From Epiperipatus broadwayi (lineage: Eukaryota; Onychophora; Udeonychophora; Euonychophora; Peripatidae), in assembly GCA_028023455.1 (NCBI GenBank), contig JAQFVV010012396.1:21698750-21762749 (forward strand): a DNA stretch of 64,000 nucleotides, read 5' to 3'. A program made the position numbers and the translations under genes. The notes beneath the pieces are model-generated. The model had not been told where the DNA came from. It was given only the letters and a program-made list of their open reading frames with translations, and ran no database searches. Positions within the stretch are counted from its first letter, which is position 1. Every line of letters begins with the position of its first letter. Positions 12,557 to 24,579 of this stretch are shown here, one piece after another.

Positions 12557-14261
12557 TTTATATTAGTATGTATTCATATCCCTCACTGTATTCACTATTG
12601 AATGCCACTGGATATTACATTGTGAATGGTATAGTTTAAAAGTTGATCATAATAATAGATGAACAGTAGAAGATTGTCAGTATTTATGAATGCAAGAGGA
12701 GAAAAAATTTTATCACAAAGGATTTTGTTTATAGATAAAGATAAAAGAAATGATTTGATATTCCTAGATAGATTTATAACAGAGATCATTAAACTCAGAT
12801 GTTAAATGCATATTTTCATTTGAGAGAGAATGATTGAAAGCAACATCTGAATGTTATTGTGGTGATAAATATTGAAATAAATAAATATAGCACATATAAA
12901 CAATATATAATTATTTAATATATTAGAATTATTTTATAAGCAAAGTGAACTTAACAGAACTTAAAGTTATAGGATTATTTAAAATATTTTACACTAAATA
13001 ATGTATAAATTTATGAAGGAAGTTATTTCATTAACTATATTTTTCTTTATTCAGTTTTATATTAGAATGTCTAAATATACCTAAAAGGTAAAGGTAAATA
13101 TTTTATTGGTATACAAAAGATATACTTAGTATCTTAAGGATAATTTTGTAAGTTAATTTTTTTAAAATAAGTATAAAACTTAGTCTAAACTTATAGTATT
13201 GATGGGCATTACTATAATAATATTTTTTTTGAGAAACATGAAGTATATTATTAGTTATAAATAATAATGTAAGTAAATTATATTCATTATTGTTGCTAAA
13301 TTTTATTTAAGTATGTTAGTGATGATGGAATATTGCGATTGCAAGTATAAACGATAATAATGGTGTTGCCATTATAGTGTAAAATATCTTATATAATTTT
13401 ATACAGTAAATAGTCAGAGTGAAGGCTATTTAATAGTTTGTTATTTTCATAGTATTTCTTATGCAAATATTTTAATTGGATTAATTATTCTTTTTTAAAA
13501 TTTTATAAATTTATATTTTTATAAATTTAAATATATTGTCAAATAATAAACTTGTTAGTGTTTTTGGAATTTATATTGTCTGAAGAGTTTCTTTGTTTGA
13601 TGTGTCCGAGTGTTTTTGAATCTTTACATTCACACACATGACTTATTAAAAATTACTTGAATCATTATATACTGCACATGATTAACACGAATATATTATT
13701 ATAATTATCATTATTATTATACATCTTATTATTGTTAGTTATGAAGATTATATAACACTAATTATAATAATTATCTAATATTACAATTACATTAAGAGTA
13801 TGATGTTTATATAAATGTCACATAAGAAATAAAAGATTTTATAGCATAATATGATATAAAATATTTTAGAACTTATTAAAAATATTCTATATGATGTTTT
13901 TATAAGAATTTATAATCTTATTTATAATTATAAATTTATATTTATGTTTATTGAGGAATAGTAGTTAAGTAAATATATTATTTTAGAAATCTTGAATATA
14001 TTCTAGTTGTTTGTTTTTGTTGAATATATATAAAATTCCTCATTATATTTAACTATATTGTATTAATATGTTTATCATTATTATTAGGAGATTAACCTGA
14101 GATGTTGAATAGTTATAAGAGTTAAATGAAGTGATAATCGATAGGAATTCTTAGTTAATGTTAAATTTAAATATTATCTTTTACAAACAGATAATAATTG
14201 CTTTATTGTTTTCAAAATAAATTTTATAAATTATTTAATTAGGATTTATTTATATGTGTTG
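12557..14261. other. AT-rich non-coding DNA, nothing recognised
   Basis: Short AT-driven frames only. Confidence 0.4.
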
Positions 14262-14860
14262 GGAGCCATGAGAATATTACAAAAGCACTCAGCTCATTTG
14301 TTTTTAGTTATCTATTTTAAAACACTTTATAGCTTTTGTGAACAATTGCGCCACACACGCACCCATGCTAGAAAGTAGTGTTTTATAAATCTAGCAGGGG
14401 TAATATTCTTATGCCATTGAGAGTATATCTCTGGGATACATCCTCAATAAACCAATATTGTACTTTGCTAAATGTCTCATGAAAAATTTCATAATTTTTT
14501 GTTAGTATTTTAATCGACCCATATTTTAGTAGTAAAGAATGAGTTAGTTGTAGTTTAAATTTTTATAATAATAAATGAGCTGGGAATCTGATTGAAACCT
14601 TAATATTTCATTTATGTATTTTGACTTTCTTAGTTTATTATTTAAATAAGATAAATTACTTTAAATGTTAATTTTATGAGATATAGTATTTTTAGAGATG
14701 AATTCTGAGCTAATTAAAGTATTGCTTTAATGAATATTGTGTTTGAGAATTCGATTGTGATTTGATGGGTAGTAGTTTAGAATTTAGTTAGAAAGTTTCC
14801 AATGTTAGGTGGAGTGAGTCTATGTTAGGTTTAATTTGGTAAGGGCACAATATATATATA
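14262..14860 (+). repeat. Dispersed repeat with inverted end motif, copy 1
   Basis: GCCATGAGAATATTAC (14266-14281) and GTAATATTCTTATGCC (14400-14415) are inverted. The following 450 bp shares TTCTTATGCCATTGAGA, GTCTCATGA and the end AAGGGCACAATATAT with 22697-23040, which ends AAGGGTACAATATAT. Identity is moderate. It could be an old element end. The PLE insertion begins just beyond its AT tail. Confidence 0.45.
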
Positions 14861-14867
14861 TATATAT

Positions 14868-14911
<44 letters not shown>

Positions 14912-14922
14912 TATATATATAA
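14849..14922. repeat. (AT)n tract at the 5' flank of the PLE
   Basis: Interrupted AT repeat between AAGGGCACA and the first PLE base. The matching 3' side is (AT)n from 18266, and TATTGTGCCCTT at 18775-18786 mirrors AAGGGCACAATA. The PLE therefore sits inside a palindromic AT region. Confidence 0.7.
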
Positions 14923-15742
14923 ATAGAGCAATTAACCTTTCAGATGACACACATCTGAAAGAAGAAATAAATCATATTAATAGTGTTTTATTAGCAAATA
15001 GTTATAATTACAAATTTATAAAAAAAGCCTTATTTCAAGCCCAAAATAGACAAAATAGGAAACAAAAAGATGATAAGTCAGCTATTAGGATTTGTGTTCC
15101 ATATGTAAAAGGAACTACAGACAGTATCGGACGTACATTAAAACGCTATAATATAGATACAGCATTTTCTGCTCATCAAAAGATCAGCAATATAATAACC
15201 AAGCCTAAGGATTCAATCCCTCTTGAATCTCATGGTGTCTATCAAATCTCATGTAAAAATTGTAAAGCTTCTTACATAGGTATGAGTAATCGTCGCATTA
15301 GTGTTAGGAGAGATGAGCATGCTAATGCAGTTAAACAACACTCATCATCATCAGCACTCTCACTCCATACTATAGATTCAGGTCATAAAATAGATTTTTC
15401 TAGTACCAGGATCATATCCAGATGTGATAATCTCTACCAATGCAAAATCAGAGAAGCCATTGAGATACTTAAAAGGCCAGATTGTATCAATAAGCGAGAT
15501 GATACGTGCAAACTTCCTCCTATTTGGAAAGATTTCTTTAAAAAACATTCTTAAATTTAACATTTTTGCTATTGGAGGGATTTTTAATGTTTTATTCAAA
15601 CCAGTGATTGTAGCGCCTCTACAACCGTCTTTCTACCTTTTTATAACTCTGTGGATGGCTTGTGTGACCAAGTCGAAACGTCAGTATATTGATATTAAAA
15701 GTTTTTAACACGGATGAACCCGCAAAATATGTATTTTATATA
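14923..15742 (+). repeat. PLE upstream pLTR (truncated copy)
   Basis: Begins inside the coding region at AATAGAGCAATTAACC, the same point as 17455 in the full copy, and covers the GIY-YIG domain and the 3' region. Its open part (15282-15554) encodes MSNRRISVRRDEHANAV through FKKHS, as in the complete unit. It differs at isolated bases, for example TCATATGT for CCATCGGT. Confidence 0.9.
15637..15702 (+). ncRNA. Hammerhead-like motif in the PLE upstream repeat, non-consensus core
   Basis: Stem II is strong: GGCUUG (15657-15662) with CAAGUC (15669-15674). GAAAC and GUC follow directly (15675-15682), a two-pair palindromic stem III of the kind seen in PLE hammerheads. Stem I can pair ACU (15646-15648) with AGU (15683-15685), an AU-rich middle, and CUUUU with AAAAG at the outside. 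The catalytic box reads CUGUGGAU (15649-15656) instead of CUGANGA, so A6 is replaced and one base is added. Cleavage, if any, would be after 15682. Hammerheads in PLE terminal repeats are established for the class. Activity here is doubtful. Confidence 0.5.
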
Positions 15743-18086
15743 TTTAACCCGTGCAAATCTTCATTTTAACATTACTAACCTCTACGGGGAGGAAATTTTT
15801 AAACAGCTTCGTATATTTGAAAGAACGTGGAGTAAGAAATGTAAGTTACTTTGTAATTTATCTTTTTTGTTAGCGTGCAAAAATCACAATGTTATACCCA
15901 CTTGCTGTAAAATTGTGTTTCACAAGAACAATTATAATGTTAGTAAAATTCTAAGGAAAACCAGCAATATTATTTTAAACTCTTTTATTAAAGAAACTTG
16001 GAAAAATTTAGACAAAATTGATAAAGTATTGCTACATTTACGTTTATTCCTTAGTAATAAAATACACCCTTTACTGTGGACTAGTTTTGATCGTATTGCA
16101 AGTTTTCGATCATTTAAAGATTCGGAATTGGTAACAGCAAAGCAAAAGAAAAAATTGCAAATGCTAATTAGAACACAATCCCCAAACATTATGTATCCAA
16201 ATCAAAAAACCGTTTACAATTTATCTAAGAAAGCCCTCTCTACAGATGAAATTTCAGTTTTAGAAAAAGGTTTCAATTTTGCTTTAACACCTTCCCGGAT
16301 ACCTTTTGAGAAAATTGTCTGTAATGTTGAATCAGCTCTTGATAAAATTGATTCTACATCGGCTGATTTAGCTAGAGCTGAGATTTGTAATATTTTAAAA
16401 AAAGCTAAGCTTCCTAAAAATAATTTTTCAAAGAAAGAAAGACAAGCATTAAATAATATAAAATCAAACAAATGAATTGTTGTACTTCCAGCTGATAAAG
16501 GTAATGCCACAGTTGTAATGGATCGTGACATTTACCATAATAAAATTTTAGATCTGCTTAGTGATAAAACTTATAAACTATCAAAAAGAGATCATACTAC
16601 ATATTTGGAAAAAACAACAAAAGCTATTATTAATAAATCACCTATTGAAACAGAGATAAAAAATAAAATAATCCCTCGTGAAAAATCTTGTGTCTGTCCA
16701 AAATTTTATGGACTTCCAAAAATTCACAAACCAGATACCCCTCTTCGTCCAATAGTAAGTGCAATAGGTCCTCCAACTCATATTTTAGCTAGATACTTAT
16801 CGGATTTCATTAAACCTACAATCCCATCTATTAAATCATATATTAAAAACTCTCTTCATTTTATTTCTGTTTTAAAAAGTTTAAAAATTAATGCTAGTGA
16901 CATTCTGGTCAGTTTTGATGTCGTGTCTTTGTTTACAAACATTCCAATTGATGAAGCTTTAACTATAATCTCACAACGTTGCAATTTACCAGACCATATT
17001 ATTGCTTTGATTAAACATTGTCTCTTAAATACATATTTTGTATACAATGGACAGCATTACAGACAAGTTTTTGGTACTCCTATGGGCTCACCTATCTCAG
17101 GAGTAATAGCTGATTTATTCATGGAATATATAGAAACTCATGCTTTAGAATCATCATCTTTAAAACCTCTCATTTGGCTCAGATACATAGAAGACACTTT
17201 TGTCATATGGCAACATGGAAAAAATACATTAGATGATTTTTTCTTACATTTAAATAATATGCATCCTCATATTAAATTTACAATGGAGACAGAGTCTGAT
17301 GGAAAACTCCCTTTTCTTGATGTTCTAGTCACCAGAACACCAAATAGTTTATCTTTTTCTATTTACAGAAAGGATACACACACAGACAGATATTTACATT
17401 TCTATTCTCATCATCACCCAACTCAGATAGTTTCTGTAGCCAAAACTCTTTTAAATAGAGCAATTAACCTTTCAGATGACACACATCTGAAAGAAGAAAT
17501 AAATCATATTAATAGTGTTTTATTAGCAAATAGTTATAATTACAAATTTATAAAAAAAGCCTTATTTCAAGCCCAAAATAGACAAAATAGGAAACAAAAA
17601 GATGATAAGTCAGCTATTAGGATTTGTGTTCCATCGGTAAAAGGAACTACAGACAGTATCGGACGTATATTAAAACGCTATAATATAGATACAGCATTTT
17701 CTGCTCATCAAAAGATCAGCAATATAATAACCAAGCCTAAGGATTCAATCCCTCTTGAATCTCATGGTGTCTATCAAATCTCATGTAAAAATTGTAAAGC
17801 TTCTTACATAGGTATGAGTAATCGTCGCATCAGTGTTAGGAGAGATGAGCATGCTAATGCAGTTAAACAACACTCATCATCATCAGCACTCTCACTCCAT
17901 ACTATAGATTCAGGTCATAAAATAGATTTTTCTAGTACCAGGATCATATCCAGATGTGATAATCTCTACCAATGCAAAATCAGAGAAGCCATTGAGATAC
18001 TTAAAAGGCCAGATTGTATCAATAAGCGAGATGATACATGCAAACTTCCTCCTATTTGGAAAGATTTCTTTAAAAAACATTCTTAA
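15714..18086 (+). CDS. PLE reverse transcriptase - GIY-YIG endonuclease, one in-frame TGA
   Basis: The protein would reverse-transcribe the element and nick the target with its GIY-YIG domain. One frame of 791 codons runs from Met15714 to TAA, interrupted only by TGA at 16473-16475 (residue 254), just before IVVLPADKGNATVV. Domains: N-terminal region (1-250); fingers ending LPADKG (about 258); CPKFYGLPKIHKP (about 322); motif A FDVVSLFTNIP (about 401); motif B GTPMGSPISG (about 453); motif C RYIEDTFVIW (about 490), where the usual YxDD is Y-I-E-D; thumb LPFLDVLVTR (about 540); linker; then GIY-YIG from GVYQIS (685) to SYIG (699), with conserved Arg/His in RRISVRRDEH and Glu in REAIEI. TGA plus the D-to-E change make it probably inactive, though both changes are single-base events. 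Start choice is uncertain because the frame may begin in the pLTR. Confidence 0.85.
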
Positions 18087-18274
18087 ATTTAACATTTTTG
18101 CTATTGGTGGGATTTTTAATGTTTTATTCAAACCAGTGATTGTAGCGCCTCTACAACCGTCTTTCTACCTTTTTATAACTCTGTGGATGGCTTGTGTGAC
18201 CAAGTCGAAACGTCAGTATATTGCTATTAAAAGTTTTTAACATGGATGAACCCGCAAAATATGTATTTTATATA
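17455..18274 (+). repeat. PLE downstream pLTR
   Basis: Second member of the 820-bp direct repeat. It contains the last third of the coding region, the 3' untranslated part and the hammerhead-like motif. It ends at ATGTATTTTATATAT, where the upstream copy continues into the full unit but this one runs into (AT)n. Confidence 0.9.
18169..18234 (+). ncRNA. Hammerhead-like motif in the PLE downstream repeat, non-consensus core
   Basis: Same fold as 15637-15702, with the identical CUGUGGAU core box, stem II GGCUUG/CAAGUC and GAAACGUC. The predicted cleavage after 18214 is 2532 nt from the upstream site, so coupled cleavage would release exactly one PLE unit. Conservation of the odd core in both repeats argues that it was copied as such rather than mutated after insertion. 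Confidence 0.5.
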
Positions 18275-18737
18275 TATATGTAGCCGGAATGAAAGGTAGA
18301 AATCATTTTTTACTTATAGATGTTGTTTAAAAAAATGATTGAAAATTTATGGTATAGTTAAGTGTTTGGGCTATTATTTTCTGTGATTTTCATTTATGAA
18401 TGACTTAGATTTATGAAAAATTAGATTTATTATCTAAATAATAACAAATAGCAACGGAGTTTTAAAAATAATAATTATTAATCCATTTTAAAAATAAATA
18501 ATATTTTCTTATTTAATGGAGGTTACTTAAACCTGAAGGAATATAAAAATCTTAATCAGTATAATCCTGTATTGATTTTTTTTGTCTATATTAAGATCTA
18601 AGACCAAAGTGAAAGGCAAATCTATGTTTTACTTATAATGGTTTCTTTAACAGCATATTGAAGATTCATGATGTATATGGACTATTATTCTTATATATAT
18701 ATATATATTATAAAACATGGTTTATGAAAGAATCATA

Positions 18738-18780
<43 letters not shown>

Positions 18781-21700
18781 GCCCTTTTGTATGGGTCACC
18801 ATTTAATTTTTGTGCTAATCTATTAAAAATTTTAAATTTAAGATATATTTGAATATGTGATGTTAATTTTGCTTATGGTAATATTTCAAAAGGTTTAATT
18901 AAAGCAATCTATGAGTATTTGATATGTAAAATTGTGCTGATATTGAGAGAGACATTTTAAATGATGATGATTATAATATATGGTTGGGAAAAATGGCCAT
19001 AGTCAATACTGCATTAATATATTTAATAAATAAATATTTAAAGCTAAAGTATTTAAAAAGACAAGTTAAAATTAAATACATATGTTTATTGTTGATAAAA
19101 TAATATTATAAAAGAATATAAATATTTTAATTATTGTAAGTACTTAAATAAAAGACTAATATTTGATTTTAATAATATTGGATAATTATTTTAAAATCTA
19201 TTATAATATCTTATTTATTTAAAAAATATTTATTTTAAAAAATGCAATTGTTAGTTTATTTTTAGACGATGAGAAGCGTTTCTTGTGTTATAAAAAAAAC
19301 AGATGTTAGTTAGATATACACAAGCATGCTTGGAAGTTATTTAGTAAAGTTGCAAGACTGTTTTAATTATGTTGTAAAATTTATAAATAATACGTGAGTT
19401 ATCACGAGATAAAAATAAAGATATTCAATGTAAAATATTAAATCTGATTTTAAAATATTGTTTTAAAAATATGACGTATAAGAATACTTAGTTTATTTAA
19501 AAATAATTTTATAAAAGTTAAAATTAAAATCAAGTAAGATATATTTTTTAAAATGTTTAATAGATTTAAATAAACGATAAAGATTATTTAAAAATTTAAT
19601 AATGTAATAAATATTAAATATTAAATAAGTCATTATTTATTTTAATTTTATGTTGTTGGTAAATATGTAAATAAGCCAACAAGTTGATTGTTTAATCTAC
19701 CAATCAAATGGGAAGTTTCTTCCGGTATAAAAGCTCAATTCAATTGTTAAGAGAGGACTTCGTGATTGAATTTTCAAGTTAATTGTGCTATTAGAAAAAT
19801 AGCTAAGTAATTTTATAGACGCTTTTAAAAATCATTTTTCAAAATTATAAGAGTGTCTTTGTAAATAAGTTATAGAAATTTTAAATGATAAACCTGCAGT
19901 GTTAACTTAATTTTTCCCTATCAATCGTCTCTATATTAAGCTCAATTTACATGCAAATGGTCATGGGAACATCATATATAGTGAAAATATATCGGAAACT
20001 TTATACTAGAGATATGACAAACGCTGGATTAGTTTGGAAAGTTACGAGATGGAGAAAAGTAGTATTTTGGACAATATATAATTTTAAAAGCTAATTATTA
20101 TTGACTATTAGAAAATAGATATTTTAAAGAATAAAATACTTCTTTATGAAGAAAGTATTTTTGCAAGCTATAAATTTGAATATATATTTTAAGTAAAGAT
20201 ATTAGAAATGAAAGTAGCTTTGAATGCTTGCCTTGTTAAGTCTTTATGTTTAAAAGACTGAATGTTGATAATTTTAAAGGCAAGTCAATTGAAATATAAT
20301 TAGCTAAAAATCTTAATATAATAAAATTATTATATTGAAATAATTTAAACGCGGGTCGTTTATAGATAAAGAAGATTATTCTTACCTGGATTATTTTTTT
20401 TTTTTTTTGTTAAGAAATGCGCAAGAAATATGTGGACGTCCCAGTTAATTTAAAATAATTAAATGATAATTTTTCATAAATTATAAACTAATTCAAGAAT
20501 AATAACTTTTAAATAATATTCTTTAAAGAACTGCATCCGGATCAGATAAACTATTTTAATTTTATTATATTTTTTATAAAAGAACTGATTAACTTTTATT
20601 TTGGTTTTAAAAGAACGTTTTCGTTTTTCATAAACTTTTAAAAAAACACGTGTTGGACCGGAAACAGGAAATGGTGTTCTAGTGAATGTGTGCCTCAGAT
20701 TAAAGAACTTTATGGTGAAAAGGAAACATCGCTGGAGTCACGTAATATGAACTCTGTTTTATTTATCTAATATAAAAATTAAATATTATTAATTTATTAA
20801 AATAAGATAGGTACATATCTTTAAATAATAACTAAAAAATAATATAATGATTAATTGCATGAGTTTATTTTATAATTAATATAACACAGAATATTTTAAA
20901 GTATGATCGTGAGTATAAATGTGAATTATTTTATGAAGCTGTAATTCCGAAGAATATTGGAAGATGGACTGGACATTAATTCATTATCTATGGTAAAAAT
21001 TGTATAATAATAATAATTTTGATGTATTTAATATGTTTTCTTTAGATCAACCAAATATTATGTTATTTTGAATGAATGTATGATTATTTTAAAAATACAC
21101 ACATTATATTGGCAGTGACAGTTTTATTTAAATATGCATAATTTGAATTTATGAAATAAATACGATGCAACATTACATAAGAAGCTTAGAAATAATTATA
21201 TGATTCTTTCGTTAATAAATTTTGATATTTTATGTTATAGTATTAGAATTATATTTATTATTCATGGGTAATTATTTTTATTGCAAGTTAGGAATAGATT
21301 TAAAAGTCTATATTTTACTGTTGTTTTATTGGATAAATTACGTTAAGTTTTATGGAGAAGTTTATATTTAGGTTGAAAGTTTACCAAGTATAGATAATGA
21401 AGCATAAATAATTTGGAATTAGTATTTTATTTAAAGTTGAAAGTTATTTTCCGGAAAGTTTAAATAAGTTTTAGAGGATGTTTTTGTAGATAGAAAGTTA
21501 TTAAGAAGGAGTAGTATAACACATAAAGTAAAGTAATAATTTCACATAGAAAAGAATCATAGAATTTATCTAATATAATACTTTATGAATTTGAAATTGA
21601 TGAATAATTAAAATATTATTATTTTAACAGTACATATATGTAATGCATATTTGATAAAACATGTAACATGAATTGCAATAAGTGAAATATAAAATTATAA

Positions 21701-22696
21701 TCAATTTTTGGTTATTACATTACAAGGATACATTAGTTTCTATATTATGTTATTAAAGTAATGCTGATAGTAAAGTAAACACATACTAGTACATGATGAA
21801 ATGAATAGCAGTAATACTTAAGTGATGTAGCAATTTAATTAATAAAGTTTAATTGTTTACATATGCTATATAAATATTATTTACATAAATTTTCTGTGTA
21901 ATAATTGAAGTTTACTGATATTTGTTTAAAGTCTAAGTTTTTGAAAAACATACTTCAATGTTATTAGTACAGCATTTTAAAGAATATATAATTACTTATT
22001 AGGAGTATGAATTAACAACAGTGTAAACATATTGTATTATTATTTTCTTATTTTATTTTCTTTGTTTTTCTAATTTTGAACTGTAAATATTGTAAATAAA
22101 TTCTTAATCAAAGTTAATGTAAATAAATTTGTTTAATTTGTTTTAAAAGTGTGTCGAGTTCATTATTTTGCACCACAGCAGTTGACAGCAGATAATTTGA
22201 AGAAACATAATATTTGCACAATGTGAATTTATTAATATTATTTTAGAAATAAATATAATATTTTCCTGATTATCATTTATGAGAATTGATTGACATTATT
22301 ACATTATATTACAATGGTCATAGAATAATTATAATGCATAATATAAGAGTACAATATTATTTATTGCCACAGATTATTGAATTATAAGATTTTGATCTAT
22401 TCCAAAATTAAGATGCTATATGAAAATAAAAGATATACATATGATTATTTATTTAATGATTGATGATATATCAGAAATAGATAAGATTAGGTTATACTCT
22501 AAGATTAGTATTATAATTATTAAAATAAGTTAGGTGTATTTAGGTTTGATATAAAATCCCATATCATACTTATTTACATGAGTTATCATTACTTTAAGAT
22601 AATTAGAAGAACCTGAGATTATTTAATTATATTTTAAAATTAAAAGTTAAGATTTATTTATTTTATTTTATTATTAAAGATAGTTTATTTTATTTA
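18275..22696. other. AT-rich DNA, gene-poor; possible old element with TATA promoter
   Basis: No open frame of note. Landmarks are AT tracts at about 18692-18712 and 18740-18777, a TATA/CCAAT pair near 19.7 kb, a slightly G+C-richer patch at 20640-20760 and GTGTGTCGAGTTCATT at about 22150. It may contain a decayed LTR-type element, but I cannot delimit one. Confidence 0.35.
19699..19760 (+). promoter_or_regulatory. TATA-box promoter-like sequence
   Basis: CCAATCA (19700-19706), then TATAAAAG (19726-19733) about 20 bp further on, then a possible initiator around TCAATTCAATTG. Spacing is as in RNA polymerase II core promoters, and the block stands out from its flanks. No open frame follows, so it could be an LTR promoter or a non-coding transcript start. 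Confidence 0.4.
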
Positions 22697-23040
22697 AAAG
22701 CCATAAGAATGCTATAGATGTAGTATTAAGTTAATAAGGAGGTAATAGTATTCTTATGCCATTGAGACAATGTCTTAGGAGATATTGACTCAATGTAAAT
22801 CTACTTATTACTTTGTAACTTTACTTCACAGTCTCATGATTTTGATAAATACTTATTTAATTAGTACATACTATAGAACTATATTGATTTTGATAATTGA
22901 TAATAAATTTAATTAGAATATGATAATATAAAAGTAATTAAAAATAGATATGCAAATTTTAATTAAGCATTATAATTTTAATTGAGCTAGTCATATTTCA
23001 AATTATATTATACATCGAGAAGTAAGGGTACAATATATAT
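22697..23040 (+). repeat. Dispersed repeat with inverted end motif, copy 2
   Basis: GCCATAAGAATGCTA (22701-22715) is roughly inverted to TAGTATTCTTATGCC (22746-22760). It shares the motifs and order of 14262-14860, is shorter, and ends at AAGGGTACAATATAT followed by (AT)n and the phrase TTATAAAACATGG, which also occurs near 18710. Confidence 0.45.
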
Positions 23041-23193
23041 ATATATATATATATTCTTATATATATATATATATTATAAAACATGGTTTTGAAAGAAATC
23101 ATGTTTAATAAAATGATATTAAAGTAAATATACCAACATTTTGACAAAATAACACTTGTCCTTATTTGAGTAAAAAAACAATAATAATTATTA

Positions 23194-23356
23194 GGGATTC
23201 GAACTCAAACTTTCACACGACCCTCAACTCTCCATGCCATCTCTTATTGCTGATCTACCTGATCACACCCAAATTGAAAAGATACATAATCAGGTGGGTC
23301 AGGATATGAGATAGCATGGAGAGTTGAGGTCGTGTGAGAGTCTGAGTTCGAATCCC
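23194..23356. repeat. Long imperfect hairpin element with B-box-like ends, copy 1
   Basis: GGGATTCGAACTC at 23194 and GAGTTCGAATCCC ending at 23356 are the tips of about 68-bp inverted arms around a loop of about 26 nt. Each tip read outward is a near-perfect tRNA B-box-like sequence (GAGTTCGAATCCC). The arm (GCATGGAGAGTTGAGG) matches the tRNA-like end of the hammerhead-related repeat, so this is an inverted duplication of that end. Confidence 0.8.
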
Positions 23357-23399
23357 TTATATATTACAGTATATATTGTGCAGAGGTGTGTAAGCCTGT

Positions 23400-24579
23400 A
23401 CAGTGTATTAAATTAAATAATAATCATTGTTTTTTTATCCAGATGAGGACAAATGTTATTTTGCCAAAACATCAGAATATATTTATTTTAATATGATTTC
23501 AATAGCATGGTTGCTCCTGAAAACATCTTGTATACAACATATTTTGCATGTGAGAATATTCATTTCAACATGTACATATATATATATACATACACAATGT
23601 TTTAAGAAGTAGACTCATTTTTGTGTTAGAATTTCTTTAAATTATTTTCATTGAGATGTCAACAAAAATAATATAAAATAGATCAAAATTTATATTAAAA
23701 AACGATTTAAAAAGTTGAGAATATAAAAACACATTTATGTATGTTTGTGCTGTAATGTATTGTTGTTAAATTTAGATAAGTACATATGGGAAATAAATTT
23801 ATTTAATTATTCTCTCTAAGACAAAAAATAAGTTTACTATTTTTCCTTTTCACTCTTCTTAAGGTGAAAATTAGTAATAATGAAATTGTAAAAATATAAT
23901 TACTAGCATAAAACTTTTTAAAGTTAATATCAATTTCTGATTCATACAAAAATTTTTTTTGCTAAAGACTTGATAAAATTTTACACATTTTAATTATGCA
24001 ATAATATATTTTTAGCAATATTGTTTAGTAGAATATCGTTACTACTAAAGTATTATAACTTTATCTTTCTTATTGCATTGCCAAATCCATATGAAGCATT
24101 GTAAAAGTAATAAAAAATTAAATGATATTAATATTTTTATTAAAGTAGAAACTAAATTCTTTTTGATGATACAATAACTTTTCCAGAATATTTTTTCTAC
24201 TAAAATCTTTGTGCAAAACTCAATGATTTTTGATGAATTAATAATATACTATTGGTTACAATAACATATTTTAATTATTTATATATTGGAAAATTTTTCT
24301 TATGCTAATCTTATGCTAAGCCACTTTTGATATCATGATCTTGATATCATATTTATAGCAATTATTGCTGGACAAAAGAGTGGTAGGTATAAATATGATG
24401 TAAATTTATATAAATGTATACAAATGAGTTAAATAGTCAACTTTTTAGAGGAGAAGCAGTATTCCTTTTTATTTGTAATGTTTAAATTATTAGTGATTTG
24501 CCATGCCTCCTTCATTCTGCACTTAGAATTATTTTCTTTAACACACATGACACTGACTGATATAGGATTTATGTATGGC
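23400..24579. other. AT-rich non-coding DNA, nothing recognised
   Basis: Only short AT-driven frames. The frame at 23427-23612 has no recognisable domain. Confidence 0.4.

Larger units (their letters stand above)
14923..18274 (+). mobile_element. Penelope-like retroelement, tandem partial + complete unit
   Basis: A 5'-truncated copy (14923-15742) is followed head-to-tail by a complete unit that ends at 18274. The 820-bp repeats (14923-15742 and 17455-18274) are spaced 2532 bp apart and nearly identical, differing at only a handful of bases. This partial-plus-full tandem is typical of PLEs, whose terminal repeats (pLTRs) arise this way. Both ends sit in AT microsatellite DNA. High identity and one open frame interrupted by a single stop suggest recent insertion. 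Confidence 0.92.

Noticed and set aside
15932-17047. Minus-strand frames inside the PLE
   Set aside because: Opposite-strand shadows of the PLE polyprotein.
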